Origin: Dichotomocladium elegans
Taxonomy: Eukaryota > Mucoromycota > Mucoromycetes > Mucorales > Lichtheimiaceae
Assembly: GCA_025716815.1 (NCBI GenBank)
Contig: JAIXMN010000002.1
Coordinates: 1,922,001 to 1,986,000 of the forward strand
Length of the DNA stretch: 64,000 nt
Direction of reading: 5' to 3'
Shown here in pieces: positions 10,181 to 21,291 of this stretch; position 1 is the first letter of the stretch; every line of letters begins with the position of its first letter. The position numbers and the translations under genes are program-made. The notes beneath the pieces were generated by a model. That model was not told the DNA's origin, made no database searches, and saw only the letters and a list, made by a program, of their open reading frames with translations.

Positions 10181-11692
10181 TTAAAGAAGATGACAGAATT
10201 CCTCTAAGCGATCCTCGAGCCATTCCCATCGCTTCAAACCAATAACCCATTCGCTGGGCAGATGGTTGTAACCAAGGCGAACTCCAAGCAGCGCGCCAGA
10301 GATGGCCGCATTGGTGCCTGCGTCGCCGCCTTGCATGACTATATCCATGAGGATATCCTTGAAAGACTCTGTCTCGTCGCCGAGATGAATTTGTCGGCTG
10401 AATGCATAGATGCCAACCCCGAGTGATTTGAACGTACGATGATCATCATCGTAGTCGAGATGAAGAGAGTCGATATTTTTCGGTAAAGCACTGCAATAGT
10501 TCAAGAGTTGCTTGTAATACTCTTGGGAGGCAGTCTTGTCAGTTTCAAAAGTTCGAAAGAGTCGATCGTTGGATTTCTCAATGAGAAGGTGCTTATTAAG
10601 ATCAATTGCGGACTGTACAAGCGGCAAAATGCTTTGGTCGGTTAGCAAGGAGTCGATTGTATGGTTGGTTGACGCTTTCGGATTAAGAGAATAACTTTCT
10701 CCTGAATGATTGTATTCGGGTGGCGGATGCAGGCTGGGTGATGGAAGGGGTGTATCGAGAAGAGACTGATGTTTGATTTCCAAGTCCTGTGCTCGAAGGA
10801 TTCTACAATATATGCAAAAGTAAATCGTTAGAGCGAGGGGAGAGTAAGTTATGATGTACGCAGTCAATGACCACTTGCTATCAGCTCATTTACCGTGCTA
10901 CCAACGTAGAAAGAATCACGCAAGCAATCATGCAACGAGGATCGGGTCGAGAAACGCAAGCACGACAACTCTCTGCAGCGTTCTCAATCACAGTGGTACC
11001 ATCCCAAAATTTAGGAACGCCTAGGATAATGGATCGTACGAGTGCCCCGTTATAACCACTGGCGATCTGCAATAAACAAAGAAGCGGAGAGAGTTGTAAG
11101 ACAGACGAACAGACAGACACGCACGTGTACACATTTAGATCAAACAATGACAGACTCGACTTGCCTGGCTGGCTGTGCGTTGACGGGCATCATCAATAAG
11201 GAATTTCTCCAGCTTTGCAGAGAACGACTTCAGGCTGAATTGGCCTTCGTTCTCAACCAGCGTTTTGACAACCAATAACAGCTGTTCGATATCTCCGCTG
11301 AAGTCACTGGATATCCCCAACTTGTCAATATGCCTTGCGGAGAAAGGAGGAAAAAAGGTGGTGTGTGAAAATAAATACTTGCTTGTCATCGAACATGCTT
11401 CTGTATGCATCCCTCAGAAAGGGAACACCTTCATTCGAATTGTTATCATCGTCTAGACCAAGTCCAAAACGAAGAGGCCCCTTGCCATACACCCGGCGGA
11501 CTTCTTCTCTAGTCATGCCCTGCGTTGCAATTCCAAGACTATCGCCTAGCACAGCGCCTAGGTTTGCGACACATGGGTCAGTTTTGTCGTCCGTCACCGA
11601 TGGCCCGGTCCACGCATACCAAAGACTAGGCCCTTCACTCGGTCGATAATTTCAGATCGGTCAAGTCTGGAACAGCCGGAAGGGATTCTCAT
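10181..11692 (-). CDS. ADP-ribosylglycohydrolase (ARH/DraG) family protein with altered metal-site motifs
   Basis: Model: complement of 11620-11692, 11379-11557, 11165-11320, 10894-11066 and 10181-10802, 400 residues, closing in phase. Family members remove ADP-ribose from proteins or small molecules using two Mg ions held by a TDDT-like and a DxDT-like motif. Recognisable landmarks are RVKGLVFGAVLGDSLGIATQG near the N-terminus, VPFLRDAYRS, the NGALVRS segment, DPRCMIACVILSTLV, and a C-terminal GGDAGTNAAISGALLG. The first metal motif aligns with SGDI in SDFSGDIEQLLL and the second with DAGT, so each seems to lack an Asp. The product may be inactive or divergent. Intron 3 (11067-11164) starts with GCAAGT, a GC-AG intron. 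A decayed duplicate lies at 13.86-14.87 kb. Confidence 0.82.
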
Positions 11693-12777
11693 CTCTGTTG
11701 ATAATGGGATTTGAGAAAACAGAGTCGTAGTAAAATGACTGGGACAATTGGAGTTCCAAGGAGTATTAATACAAAAGTAGGATAGCTAATACCAGTGTGG
11801 CAGCTGGGCAGACACTCCCCAACTGACATCTGTGGGGGTTGTAGAATCTTACTCTTATCCTGTTGTCGCTCGATCAAGCCACTGTTTATCTCTCAGGTAT
11901 AGCAGACTACAATAATCGCTTTAAGGCGACAGGAGCTCAATTGATGAATGTACAAAAAGAGAAAGGAATTCTCAAGAAGGAAAAAAGGAGAAAAAGAAAA
12001 AGAGGACAAGAATAGGAATGCATAGAGTTCATCTCTTTTTTTTTTTGAAAGCAAACTGCCTGTGACGTTGGTCAGTTCGCTGCTTCTCAAAATAGAAATG
12101 CGGACAAATGGTAGAAACTTTTCTACCTTCTTAGCTTTTCCTCCCACAATGGCCATCTCTGATTCATGCATATATTTCTTTTCTGCCCATCTCGCAATAC
12201 ATATGCACATGTTTGGTGAATATACAAACTTTCTTTGCATGCAACTGTCTAAGCTGTTAAACCTGTTTTTGGGGGATGCGGTGTGCGAAATCGGGGCGTG
12301 ATGTGGCCCCCACGAAGGTCGTGCGTGGGTCCATGTATGTGCCAGAAACTAAAAATTTCCAGTTTAGCCTAACCTGATGGGTGATTCTATTACTTTATTT
12401 TCCATTGCATTTTTGCTTACCAAGTAGCGGTTCCTGGGAGTGCGATGAAGAGACAGCCATATCGGATATCGCACTGAACTATAATCCAGCACAATCGTGT
12501 ATACGTTCTAATGCTCTCTGTGCAACTATTCCATCCTTTTTTTGTCATCATTTTTCAACGTGCCCCCAATCTCCCAAGCAGCTGGGTTAGATTATTAAAG
12601 CTTCGAATCCGCACTGAGATCGCAGTCAGTACATTAGACCACCCTCATCCGGCATTGCAAATTTTTCTTCTTTTGCAGCGCCAGAATTGATATTACTTAG
12701 ACCAGAAGAACAAAGTGAGAAATATATTATGCTCGAATCTTCTTCCACCTTTACTGTAGAGAGAATTCAAGACATAC
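11693..12777. other. Upstream region of the ADP-ribosylglycohydrolase-like gene
   Basis: No gene. The first 600 bp or so (about 11830-12290) recur, diverged, at 14521-14870, so the old duplication included this flank. It contains an A/T run near 12031-12045. Confidence 0.5.
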
Positions 12778-13190
12778 TCTATTTTCCAAAATCAAAGTCG
12801 TACCCTGCCAGTTCTGGAAGTCGCAATGTCCCTAGGCAAATCCATCTCTATAAAAGTTCGCCCTTTTGATTCTTTCTCCTTTATACACTTTACATTCTGA
12901 AAGAAAAATCTGCTTTTTTACTACGATGGCCAAGGGCATGTCGTTGATAACCGCGGCTGTCCTGAACCTATGAACTATGATTTTTGATGAAGAAATGTAC
13001 CCTCTGCAATCCGTCTGTTCTCGCCCTGAATATCTGCGTAGCACTCTTGCGAAGATAACTCTGATATTACTACTACACATATTCCCAAGCGAAAGGACAT
13101 AGTCATTCGGATGAAAGAAGCGGGGATCAAGTGCAGTTACACAGCGTACATTGACCAAGGCAAGATACTTTTCCGCCCTTATAAAGTTTA
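12778..13190 (+). mobile_element. 5' fragment of the Tc1/mariner-like family, copy D
   Basis: Begins with a phrase reading attttccaaaatcaaagtcg, as in the other copies. It continues through the N-terminal region (…YDGQGHVVDNRG…, then IPKRKD and MKEAGIKCSYTAYIDQGK) before similarity stops. The rest of the transposase is missing and frames are interrupted, so this is a truncated relic. Confidence 0.75.
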
Positions 13191-13344
13191 TTTTTGAAAA
13201 CGAAGTAAAGATAATAATCGTATTAGACCACGGTCAATAATGCGAATAAACTAAAGTAATACACGAAACGAAGGAGGGGATAATCAGAACTCAGTGTCAA
13301 TTCTAAGTAGAGAACATCTTCACAAACAGTTAGTTTGCACGCTG

Positions 13345-13835
13345 ACAGCGGATTGCTTTCTTCCTCTTTGGTAGCTATGCAGAACAGGTTTCTCACTAGA
13401 TTTTCCAGATTTCAAAATCAATAAAGGGCACAATGGATATCATATATAACTATTGTTCCATATACCCAGCAGCTTCAATTCTGTGTCTCGGAACAAGCAG
13501 TCTAAGAACTTGACAAAATGACGATATGCGGTCAGGACACATGTACTGGTCGATGCTATTAATGCTATTAAATGAAACAAACGTCCGCAGAGGGAGTTAT
13601 TGGGTCCTCAGCCATCCAACTTACGTGTATCTCAAGATATCCAGCATCTTGTAGGTGTCGCTGCCTTTCATTCGTAACCTGCTTCAACGAAGTTGCTCGT
13701 CCAGAATCTCATCCATTATGGTATCTGCATTGCTCTCCTTGCCTCCACTATAACAAACAAGAGTTAATCTAAGGATTTTTATTGCGAGGCAAACTCATCC
13801 TTTTTAAATTTTACCTTCTAATCGTTCTTGTTAAA
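13345..13835 (-). pseudogene. Decayed fragment of the unknown 11-exon gene family
   Basis: Similar at DNA level to about 16140-16630, the middle exons of the intact gene at 15465-17763. It includes an almost unchanged stretch matching KGSDTYKMLDILRYM with its neighbouring splice sites. Start, end and several flanking exons are absent and there are many substitutions. This is the third copy of the family in the window. Confidence 0.75.
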
Positions 13836-13857
13836 GTTCTTCCTTGTTGCACCTTAA

Positions 13858-14870
13858 GCACCGAGTAGAAGCATGCCTATGATCGCAAAACTTAGGGGCG
13901 CCTAATGTAGCGAATTGTATAAGGTTATAAAGACACAGGGGAGCTATGCACGCGTACGCATTTAGATGCTAGAGCCCTGACTTACATACCTGGCTGGTTG
14001 TGCGTTGACGGATATCATTGCGGAAAATGACTTCAGGCTGAACTGGCCTTCGTTCTCGATCAGCATATTGACATTATACTAGCAGCTGTTCAGTATCTCC
14101 ACTGAAGCCATTGGATGTCCCCACTTGTCAATATGCCTTGTGGAGGAAGGAGGGAAACAGTGGCGTGCGAAGATAAATATATGCTTGCCATCGAGAAGGG
14201 CATTTGTCATACACCTGCCCGACATCTTATCGAGTCATGCTTCTGCTGCAATTCCAACCCTATCGCCTAGCATAGTGCCTAAATTTGCGACCCATCCATC
14301 ACCATGGCCCGATCAGGGGTTACCACAGACTAGGCTTTCTAGTCGGTAAACAATTTGAAAATGGACAAGCCCGGACCAACTGGAAGAGATTCTTTTCATA
14401 TCTTTTGATAGCTGGATGTCAGGAATACCGTCGCAGCAAAACGACTGCGACTAGAAAAACAGCATACCCAATGTCAGAATATGGGTGTTGGGAAGATGCT
14501 CCTCATCTAGCATTAGTAGGGCAATATAGGATCTTACCGTTTTTTGTGTTGTCGTCGCTCGATTTATCTCGGATATAGCATACTACAATAGCGACTTACA
14601 ACAAGAAGGGCTCAATTGACGAATATACGAAAAAGAAAAGGCGGTAAAGGGAAACGAGGGCAAACATTGGAATGCAAGGAGTTAGTTCTTTTGAAGCAAA
14701 CTCCGTGCGACATTGGTCAGTTCACTGCTTCTCAATATAGAAATGCGGGCAAACGGTGGAAACTGCTCTCCATTATTAGCTTCTCGACATGATGACCATC
14801 TTTAATTCATGCAATCATCCAAGTTGTTAAGCCGGTGCGTTGGGCATGCAGTGGTAGAAACATGTACGTT
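13858..14870 (-). pseudogene. Decayed partial duplicate of the ADP-ribosylglycohydrolase-like gene
   Basis: Colinear with about 10990-12290. It has recognisable counterparts of part of exon 4, exon 3 (…TGGCTGGTTGTGCGTTGACG…), the 'ccacttgtcaatatgcctt' intron end, exon 2 (14200-14290) and the upstream flank. Exon 5 is missing, the internal 'gaagg' region is deleted and frames are broken. Orientation is the same as the functional copy. Confidence 0.8.
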
Positions 14871-14908
14871 CCGCCGATACCCCCATGAGCGAATCGAGAT
14901 CGAAACAA

Positions 14909-15007
14909 ATACAAGAAAAACTGTATTTTGCTCTTCAGGTCTACGGATCACTTCTAGGTGGAGAACATCCTCGGAATAAGTATTTTCTAGTCCAGAGTTA
15001 GAGCATC
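14909..15007. repeat. 97-bp direct repeat, copy 1
   Basis: Nearly identical to 18545-18645. Both run from 'acaagaaaaactg' or 'acaggaaaaactg' through a shared 'ggtggagaacatcctcgg' to 'agagcat'. It abuts the outer end of the left inverted-repeat arm. A more diverged trace may exist near 13294-13325. Confidence 0.85.
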
Positions 15008-15065
15008 TGTGTCATTCAAGAATTCATCAACTAACGCCTGCGAAAATCGCAAGGTAAGATAAAGC

Positions 15066-15290
15066 CTAGTTGTCCACGGCCGCGATATCATCCCAAGAGA
15101 CAGTGAATCTCACAAACGAAATGAGATCATTGATCATACAGATATATCGGGTTCGTGTATGCACAAGGAGGTGAATTTTCCATGTAAGCAATAAGAAATG
15201 ATAGAGAACGTCAGCAGTTGATAGGTACTGTTCGACTTCATGAATAGATTGAACGGTGCTGGACGAGATAGAGAGAGGATAATCGTGCAT
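15066..15290 (-). CDS. Hypothetical 74-residue ORF conserved in both arms
   Basis: ATG-initiated frame with a counterpart at 23766-23990. The two differ at about 8 of 74 positions without indels. It is rich in aromatic and aliphatic residues around TADVLYHFLLLTWKIHLLVH. It lies about 175 bp beyond the 3' end of the unknown gene on the same strand. I do not recognise it; it could be a small gene or a remnant exon. The intact frame after divergence is the only support. Confidence 0.35.
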   Translation of the reverse strand: MHDYPLSISSSTVQSIHEVEQYLSTADVLYHFLLLTWKIHLLVHTRTRYICMINDLISFVRFTVSWDDIAAVDN

Positions 15291-15464
15291 AGGCTCAAAG
15301 CACTTCGCATAACCTAGTTTAGAATCGATTGGCGTGAGGACGTGTCATTTACGACGAGTTTCCTTGGATGCGATTTCACCGCACAAGAAAACTTGGGAAT
15401 TGAAAACGTCGGGTAGCATCGCGTTACTGATGACAAAATAGTATCTCTTCTTCACAAATATTTT

Positions 15465-17763
15465 TTATTGGTCGTCATCGACCTTCTTCTTTTTCAGCTT
15501 GGGCGAAAACATCACCCGAGGAGTTTCACAAGGAACTGTGAAAGCTTCTCTTTGTCGAATGACGCCTCTCAGTCTGCTTCTTGGTGCTTGGCGTCCAACT
15601 TCTTCAGCAAGCTTCAGCAGATGGTTCTTCCAAGTGAGAAAAGGATGAGTTTTGTGAGCAGAAAAATTGAACAAAACGGTCATACCTTCAAGATAAACAG
15701 AGTATTGATTGTTTTTAGGGCATCATCGATCTCTGATATCTTGGTTGGAAGTACAAGTTCTTCCACCAAATTGGCTACAGCAACCCCTCCTTTCTTCTCG
15801 AGACTATACAGATAGCCTTCGTACCCTACATATCCAAAATTGTTAACATTATAAGATCATCAAGGCAATAACTAATGCTCACAAATACTAACCAAAGAAA
15901 TCTACGGCCAAGATTTTCTTTGTCTTGATATCGAACTTACGTTCCAACTGATTCAAAATAGACATGTTCGAACGCAAGTTTTTCGACTGTTGCTTCAAGG
16001 CTATTAATGAGCTCACATTGCTCCTCTTCCACTCGTTGCTTGATAGCTCAACACAATCCTTCTTGACATCTGTCGCCATAATGGCATCGATTTTTCTGAC
16101 ACTGCAGGTTGACAATGCACTGTCTTCTTCTGAAGGATAGAGGGAGTGGGTGGCTATCATTTCTTCTTTTAGAGCTATGCAAGCCATTTCACCGCTAGAG
16201 TTTCCAATCTCAAAATTAATAAAGGGCACAATAGTCTTCACATATAAATAATGTTCTACATACTCCAGTAACTTCAGATTTGTGTCTCGGAACAAGCAGT
16301 CTAAGAGCTTGGCGAAATGACGGTATGCAGTCAACTCACTGTCTCTCTCCGTGTATTGATCAATGCTGTCAATCCTGTTAAACGAAACAAGCGTCAATAG
16401 AGCGGGTTATCGCGTCTCAGTCATCTACTTACATGTATCTCAAGATATCCAGCATCTTGTAGGTGTCGCTGCCTTTCATTCGTAACCTGCTTAGACGAAG
16501 TTGCTCACTTAGGATCTCGTCCATCATGGTTTCTGCGTCGCTCTCCTTGCCTCCACTATAGCAAAAAAAAGTATTATTCTAAGGACTTGTATTGCGAGGC
16601 CAATTCGTTCTTTTTTAAGGTTTACCTTCTAATCATCCTCTTCAATAGTGATTTGTCCTCTTCTGACAGCCCGATACATGTATTTCCTTCTGGACTTTCA
16701 AGGGCCGCCATCTCTGCCTTGCTAAATACTTTCTTTAACACCCCGTAGGTGCCGGGCTCTAGCATGTTTACAATACTGGAGAGGGACAACCTAACAATCA
16801 ATACGATTAATAAGATCAATATCTTTAGAACCTTCGGAAGATGATCATACTTGAGCATCATGTCTTCTTGTGTGCTTAAATCCCTCTTCATCAATAACTT
16901 GCTTGCGTAGCCAAATAATTTATCTTGAATGGATGTCTTCTTGTTAATAGCATCGGCTAAAAAAGCTTCTTCTTCCTCTTCAAACGTCTCATTTTTTAGC
17001 TGGGATATCCACGTAACTATTGGTTAGTATCGCAGAATAGTAGAGCATTCCAAAGCATTTTGCATTACCTTCTTATAGTACATCATATACAAGCGGTCCA
17101 CAACGGGTCCGCTTTCCTCTTCTTCTTTATCAGCATATTCATCCTCGGCCTCCTCATTGTGTATCACTTCTTCATAAGCTGCAAGACTTCTACTGCTGCC
17201 TTCTTCACCAGAGCTCTCCAAAAGTCGCAATGATCTCGTCGAGGCACATTCCATGCTCTTGTTAATCAGCCTTTGTCCCTCTATTCTGCTTATTTGCTTC
17301 ATATCTCTCTATAACACAATAAATAACACATCAGCCAACGCAAAAACTAAAACAATTGATTATTATCACTACCAGAGCCGTTAATTCCTGATACACCTGG
17401 TCCCACTTCGATGCTACAAACTTATGATGTCTGCCCATTTCCAAAAATAAGAAGCCGTTAAACATCAAACCCAAATTACCAGTTAGATAGAACTATGCCA
17501 TACCTTAATGGGACGTCTACTCTAATTTCTCTGACAGCAGAATTAAATCTTGTGCTCCACATTCGGTGTAATTCTCGACTATTTGAAGCTGCTGCTTTCA
17601 ACGACCACTCCGCAATCTGCGCTTCATATCTGTTGAAGAACATAGGAAATAACGGATTTTTTACGTTTTCCACAAGACTGTATAGTTCTATAAACCAAGT
17701 TTTTAATATAGGCTTTTGTCTCCATTACCTTTTTGTACCTTCTTTTCCGGGATAGGTAACCAT
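15465..17763 (-). CDS. Unrecognised nuclear-looking protein, left copy of a mirrored pair
   Basis: Mirror of the gene at 21292-23591, with the same eleven-exon structure on the minus strand (start ATG at 17763, stop at 15465) and about 552 residues. Coding differences from the right copy are mostly single substitutions. The one indel noticed near the 5' end (an extra A in the 'atattaaaaac' run) falls inside the first proposed intron, which supports that intron and an intact frame. The protein has an acidic stretch (EEAEDEYADKEEEE). It also has a central block around RKIDAIMATDVKK and CVELSSNEWK, and a C-terminal basic tail (PKLKKKKVDDDQ) resembling a nuclear localisation signal. No known family was recognised, and function is unknown. 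Confidence 0.65.
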
Positions 17764-17939
17764 GTCGCTAAGTTTCAGACTGGAAAGAAACACTTATTCC
17801 ATGACTGTGTTTGATTAGCGCACATTTACGCGTCCGGCTGCGCATGATCACTTTTGACAGTCCGATCATTTCCCCACTGTGGATATAGATAGAACTATCA
17901 TTTCCTGCTCCTACCTTCGTACCAAAAAACAATCTCGAA

Positions 17940-18372
17940 ACTGCGATCGAAATCCGTTACGGTCCATAAATCTGGACCGCCAACCATTGGAGAACTTGAA
18001 GTTGACTGGAATAGCAATATTTTGCCGATGGACTTGATGCTTTGCTTCAAGGATCAAAAGATTTCAGTCAATTGGGCTCCCAACAACTGCCATGTCTTGA
18101 ACGAACTCTTTTAGGATCAATTCTAATTCAGGAAGAGCAGGCTTCTTGGAATGCTTAGTTGCGAGCTCTGTATATGACATTCCCATAATCTTCTCCTTGA
18201 GCTTCAGAATATCTGAGATGGTTTGCTGTCCTGGAGCGTGTGGAAGATTGAACTGCTCCTTAGCCCACGCCGCAATTGAAGACTGGTTCGGCTCCTTAGT
18301 CGCATAAATACATATTTGCTTCTTCTGCTCATATGTTAGGTGTATACGCTTGCGTTGCTGAGGCATTTTCAA
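17940..18372 (-). pseudogene. Truncated pogo/Tigger-like (CENP-B type) transposase N-terminus
   Basis: Open frame 18064-18372 encodes a CENP-B-like psq helix-turn-helix (LTYEQKKQICIYATKEP, then SSIAAWAKEQFNL and QQTISDIL). After a TGA at 18064 the same frame continues with the start of the second helix-turn-helix (FSNGWRSRFMDRNGFRSQ) and ends where the inverted-repeat arm begins. The DDE catalytic domain is absent. This is a dead fragment interrupted by a nonsense codon and by the duplication boundary. Confidence 0.75.
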
Positions 18373-18544
18373 GAAAAAGAGAACAAAGAGTCTCTGGAAT
18401 GATAAACTAAAGAGAAAGGTCTAATGGGGTTACAACGCATTGAACTGAGTTGGATAAAATATTGAGTCACGGGATTTAGTTGTTCCCTGCGCCTTGAGGA
18501 ATGGTCGTAACACTAAATCGTTGATTATATATATATATATATAG

Positions 18545-18645
18545 CAGATACAGGAAAAACTGTGTTTTGCTCTTCGGGTCTACGGATCACTTCTAGGTGG
18601 AGAACATCCTCGGAATAAGTATTTTCCTAGTCCAGAGCTAGAGCA
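18545..18645. repeat. 97-bp direct repeat, copy 2
   Basis: Second copy of the repeat at 14909-15007. It sits inside the spacer of the inverted duplication just after an (AT)n stretch at 18524-18542. Confidence 0.85.
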
Positions 18646-19490
18646 TACGAGTTATCGTTGTTTGGATCTCCCATCTTGTTCCTGCATGAGATTGTCCTAT
18701 TTTGAGCGCAAGCAGTCAACCGCCCGGATTGGCCAGAAAAGAGATGGCTGGTACGCTAATGACCGTGAATGTCACAGATCTGACAGATAGATATAGTTAT
18801 AGTAGCAATAACTGGGTTAAAGAGAACGGTTTGGTACAAAAGTAGAGGTCAAGCCTTTGGGAAATGAGTAACACCACAGGTAATACGTGTAGGAGTTCTA
18901 TAATTGGCTCATCCATTCTACTTGCATGGTCACAAGCGAAGCAAATGAACAAATGTGCGTTTCAGCAGGCACATTACAAACACGTATAGGATACCTCCTT
19001 TTCCAATGGAGTCCGTTTCCCATCTGAATAGCTTTGCACAACTTCCAGCTGTAGCTTGATCGCGACTTACTTCAGAACTTTGTCCGTATGCGTCCCTTAC
19101 ACATATTAGACAAACCCAGCGATGATTTACGAATATCATAATGTTAGTTTCCGGCCGAAATGGCGGTCAGGCAGAGACTGAATCTGATTATAAGGACGAA
19201 AGAAATCATAACTTTACTTTAAAAAAGTAGTTCCCATCTCTGGATAATCACAATTACTATAATAAAACAAGCGGGGATGCACGATGTTACAGGGCATCCT
19301 TCTTTATATAAGGGTAGATGCAAAGAATCATCGTACAGAGAAGTCAATGTGGCATCTAATATCATTTCTAGCGACGCCGCCACCATCATGATCGTTGTCC
19401 TTGTAGATCTCGGTGATCCTTTAGTGGGTGGGTCGTCGCTGAAGCTACATGCTACATGAACAGTTTTCAATAGCATTCAGTCGATGTGCA
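18646..19490. other. Spacer without a recognisable gene
   Basis: No domain-bearing frame, tRNA or repeat was recognised between the direct repeat and the satellite. Confidence 0.4.
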
Positions 19491-19494
19491 AGCG

Positions 19495-19945
19495 CTACCC
19501 ATACAAACTGCATATATGTCCACAAAGCTAGATATACTTCGCTTACATTTTCACTTGGGGCGGCCCTATGGTACCTACTAGCAAGGTTCATAAATGATTG
19601 CTTGCTAGATTCCCTCGTACTTGTCTTGTTTGTCTCCGGCGGCCGTGCATGCGCTACTAATGCAAGCTCCATATATGTGCACAAAGCTGGATATACTTCG
19701 CTTTCACTTTCACTTGGGGCGGCCCTATGGTACCTACTAGCAAGGTTCATATAACTCCTTATATATGCAAAACGCCAGATATACTTCGCTTACCTTTTCA
19801 CTTCGGGCGGCCCTATGGCAACTACCCAAGGTTCATATAAAATGCCGGCTTGCTAGATTACCTCGCACCTGTCTGGTCGGTCTCCGGCAGCTGTGCATGT
19901 GCTACTATGCAAGCTCCATATATGTGCACAAAGCTAGATATACTT
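19495..19945. repeat. 159-bp satellite, first block
   Basis: About three to four units. Landmarks 'gatatactt' begin at 19531, 19690, 19778 (shortened unit) and 19937, giving a period of 159 bp apart from the deletion. Each unit carries 'ttcacttggggcggcc', 'ggtacctactagcaaggttc', 'tctccggcggc' and 'catatatgtgcacaaag'. Confidence 0.9.
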
Positions 19946-20334
19946 GTCGCATAGGTGATTACGGATTGAAGGATCCATGACACCGCGTTATAACCAGATC
20001 CATTTCTACAGTCTTTTTCCCTCTATTCTTCTCCCACTAGGTTTTTATGAGGTTTTATCGATGTGAGGATGGTCTGAAAGGAACAAGGACACATAATCTA
20101 TGATAGAGGTCACCGATACACACACAAGCACCTTATCTGCAATAGTGCTACCATCTCCGAGTACCCGCGTAAGACGGAGTATCCAGTTGAGCTAATCAGG
20201 ACGTCTTCCATAGATCATATAAATAGTAGATAAATGTGTAGCGATGGAGGATCTTAATTCCGGTTTCATTCGAATAAAAAACATCCACGAGTCTCATCGT
20301 ATTCTAAATGTCCATAAAAACAACTAAAACACCA

Positions 20335-20880
20335 CAATACTTCGCTTACGCTTTCACTTGGGGCGTCCTACGGTACCTATTAGCAAGGTTCATCAATGAT
20401 TGCTTGTTAGATTCCCTCGAACTTGTCTGGTCTGTCTCCGGCGGCTGTGCATGCGCTACTAATACAAGCTCCATATATGTGCACAAAGCAAGATATACTT
20501 CGCTTTCACTTTCACTTGGGGCGGCCCTATGGTACCTACTAGCAAGGTTCATAAATGATTGCTTACTAGATTCCCTCGCACTTGTCTGGTCTGTCTCCGG
20601 CGGCTGTGCATGCGCTACTAATGCAAGCTCCATATATGGGCACAAAGCTAGATATACTTCGCTTACACTTTCACTTGGGGCGGCCCTATGGTACCTACTA
20701 GCAAGGTTCATATAAAATGCCGGCTTGCTAGATTCCCTCGCACTTGTCTGGTCTGTCTCCGGCGGCTGTGCATGCGCTACTAATGCAAGCTCCATATATG
20801 TGCACAAAGCAAGATATACTTCGCTTACACTTTCACTTGTGGTGGTCCCATGGTAACTACTGGCAAGGTTCACATTAGAT
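20335..20880. repeat. 159-bp satellite, second block
   Basis: Four further units with landmarks at about 20336, 20492, 20651 and 20813. The period is 53 codons, so frames stay open through several units on both strands (minus strand 20346-20873, plus strand 20308-20715). I treat these as repeat by-products, not proteins. About 350 bp of non-repeat DNA separates the two blocks. Confidence 0.9.
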
Positions 20881-21291
20881 GCCAGGTTGTTAAATTCCCT
20901 TGTACTCCTTAATCTTGCGCTGCCTTGTTTTACATTAGATTACTTTAACATTTTTTATATATTCGATTGGAGGACTGAAAAGTACTTTAGGCGCTATCAT
21001 GTAAAAATGTTAGCCTTGGCTGTAGGTTATTTAGCTACCTGTTATTTTAAATCTCACTTGAAGCAAACGAAGTAATTGTGCTGGGCAAGGTTTGGGCCAT
21101 TTACATTGGCAGTTTTTCGAGATTGGTTTTTTTGGTACGAAGGCAGGAGCAGGAAATGATAGTTCTATCTGTGACCGCGGTGGGGAAACGATCGGACTTT
21201 CATAAGTGATAATGCGTAAATGCGCGTTAATCAAACACAGCCATGGAAACTAATTGAATAAGTGTTTCTTTCCAGTCTGAAACTTAGCAAC

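Larger units (their letters stand above)
15012..17947. repeat. Left arm of a 2.9-kb inverted duplication
   Basis: The reverse complement of this arm matches 21108-24041 over its whole length with a few percent divergence. The spacer is about 3.16 kb. The arm holds an unknown multi-exon gene and a conserved 74-codon open frame. The inner boundary falls inside a pogo-like transposase remnant and the outer boundary next to the 97-bp direct repeat. Confidence 0.92.

Noticed and set aside
20346..20873. 175-codon open frame on the minus strand and 135-codon frame on the plus strand in the satellite
   Set aside because: Both arise from a repeat whose length is a multiple of three; neither has domain character, and both strands are equally open.
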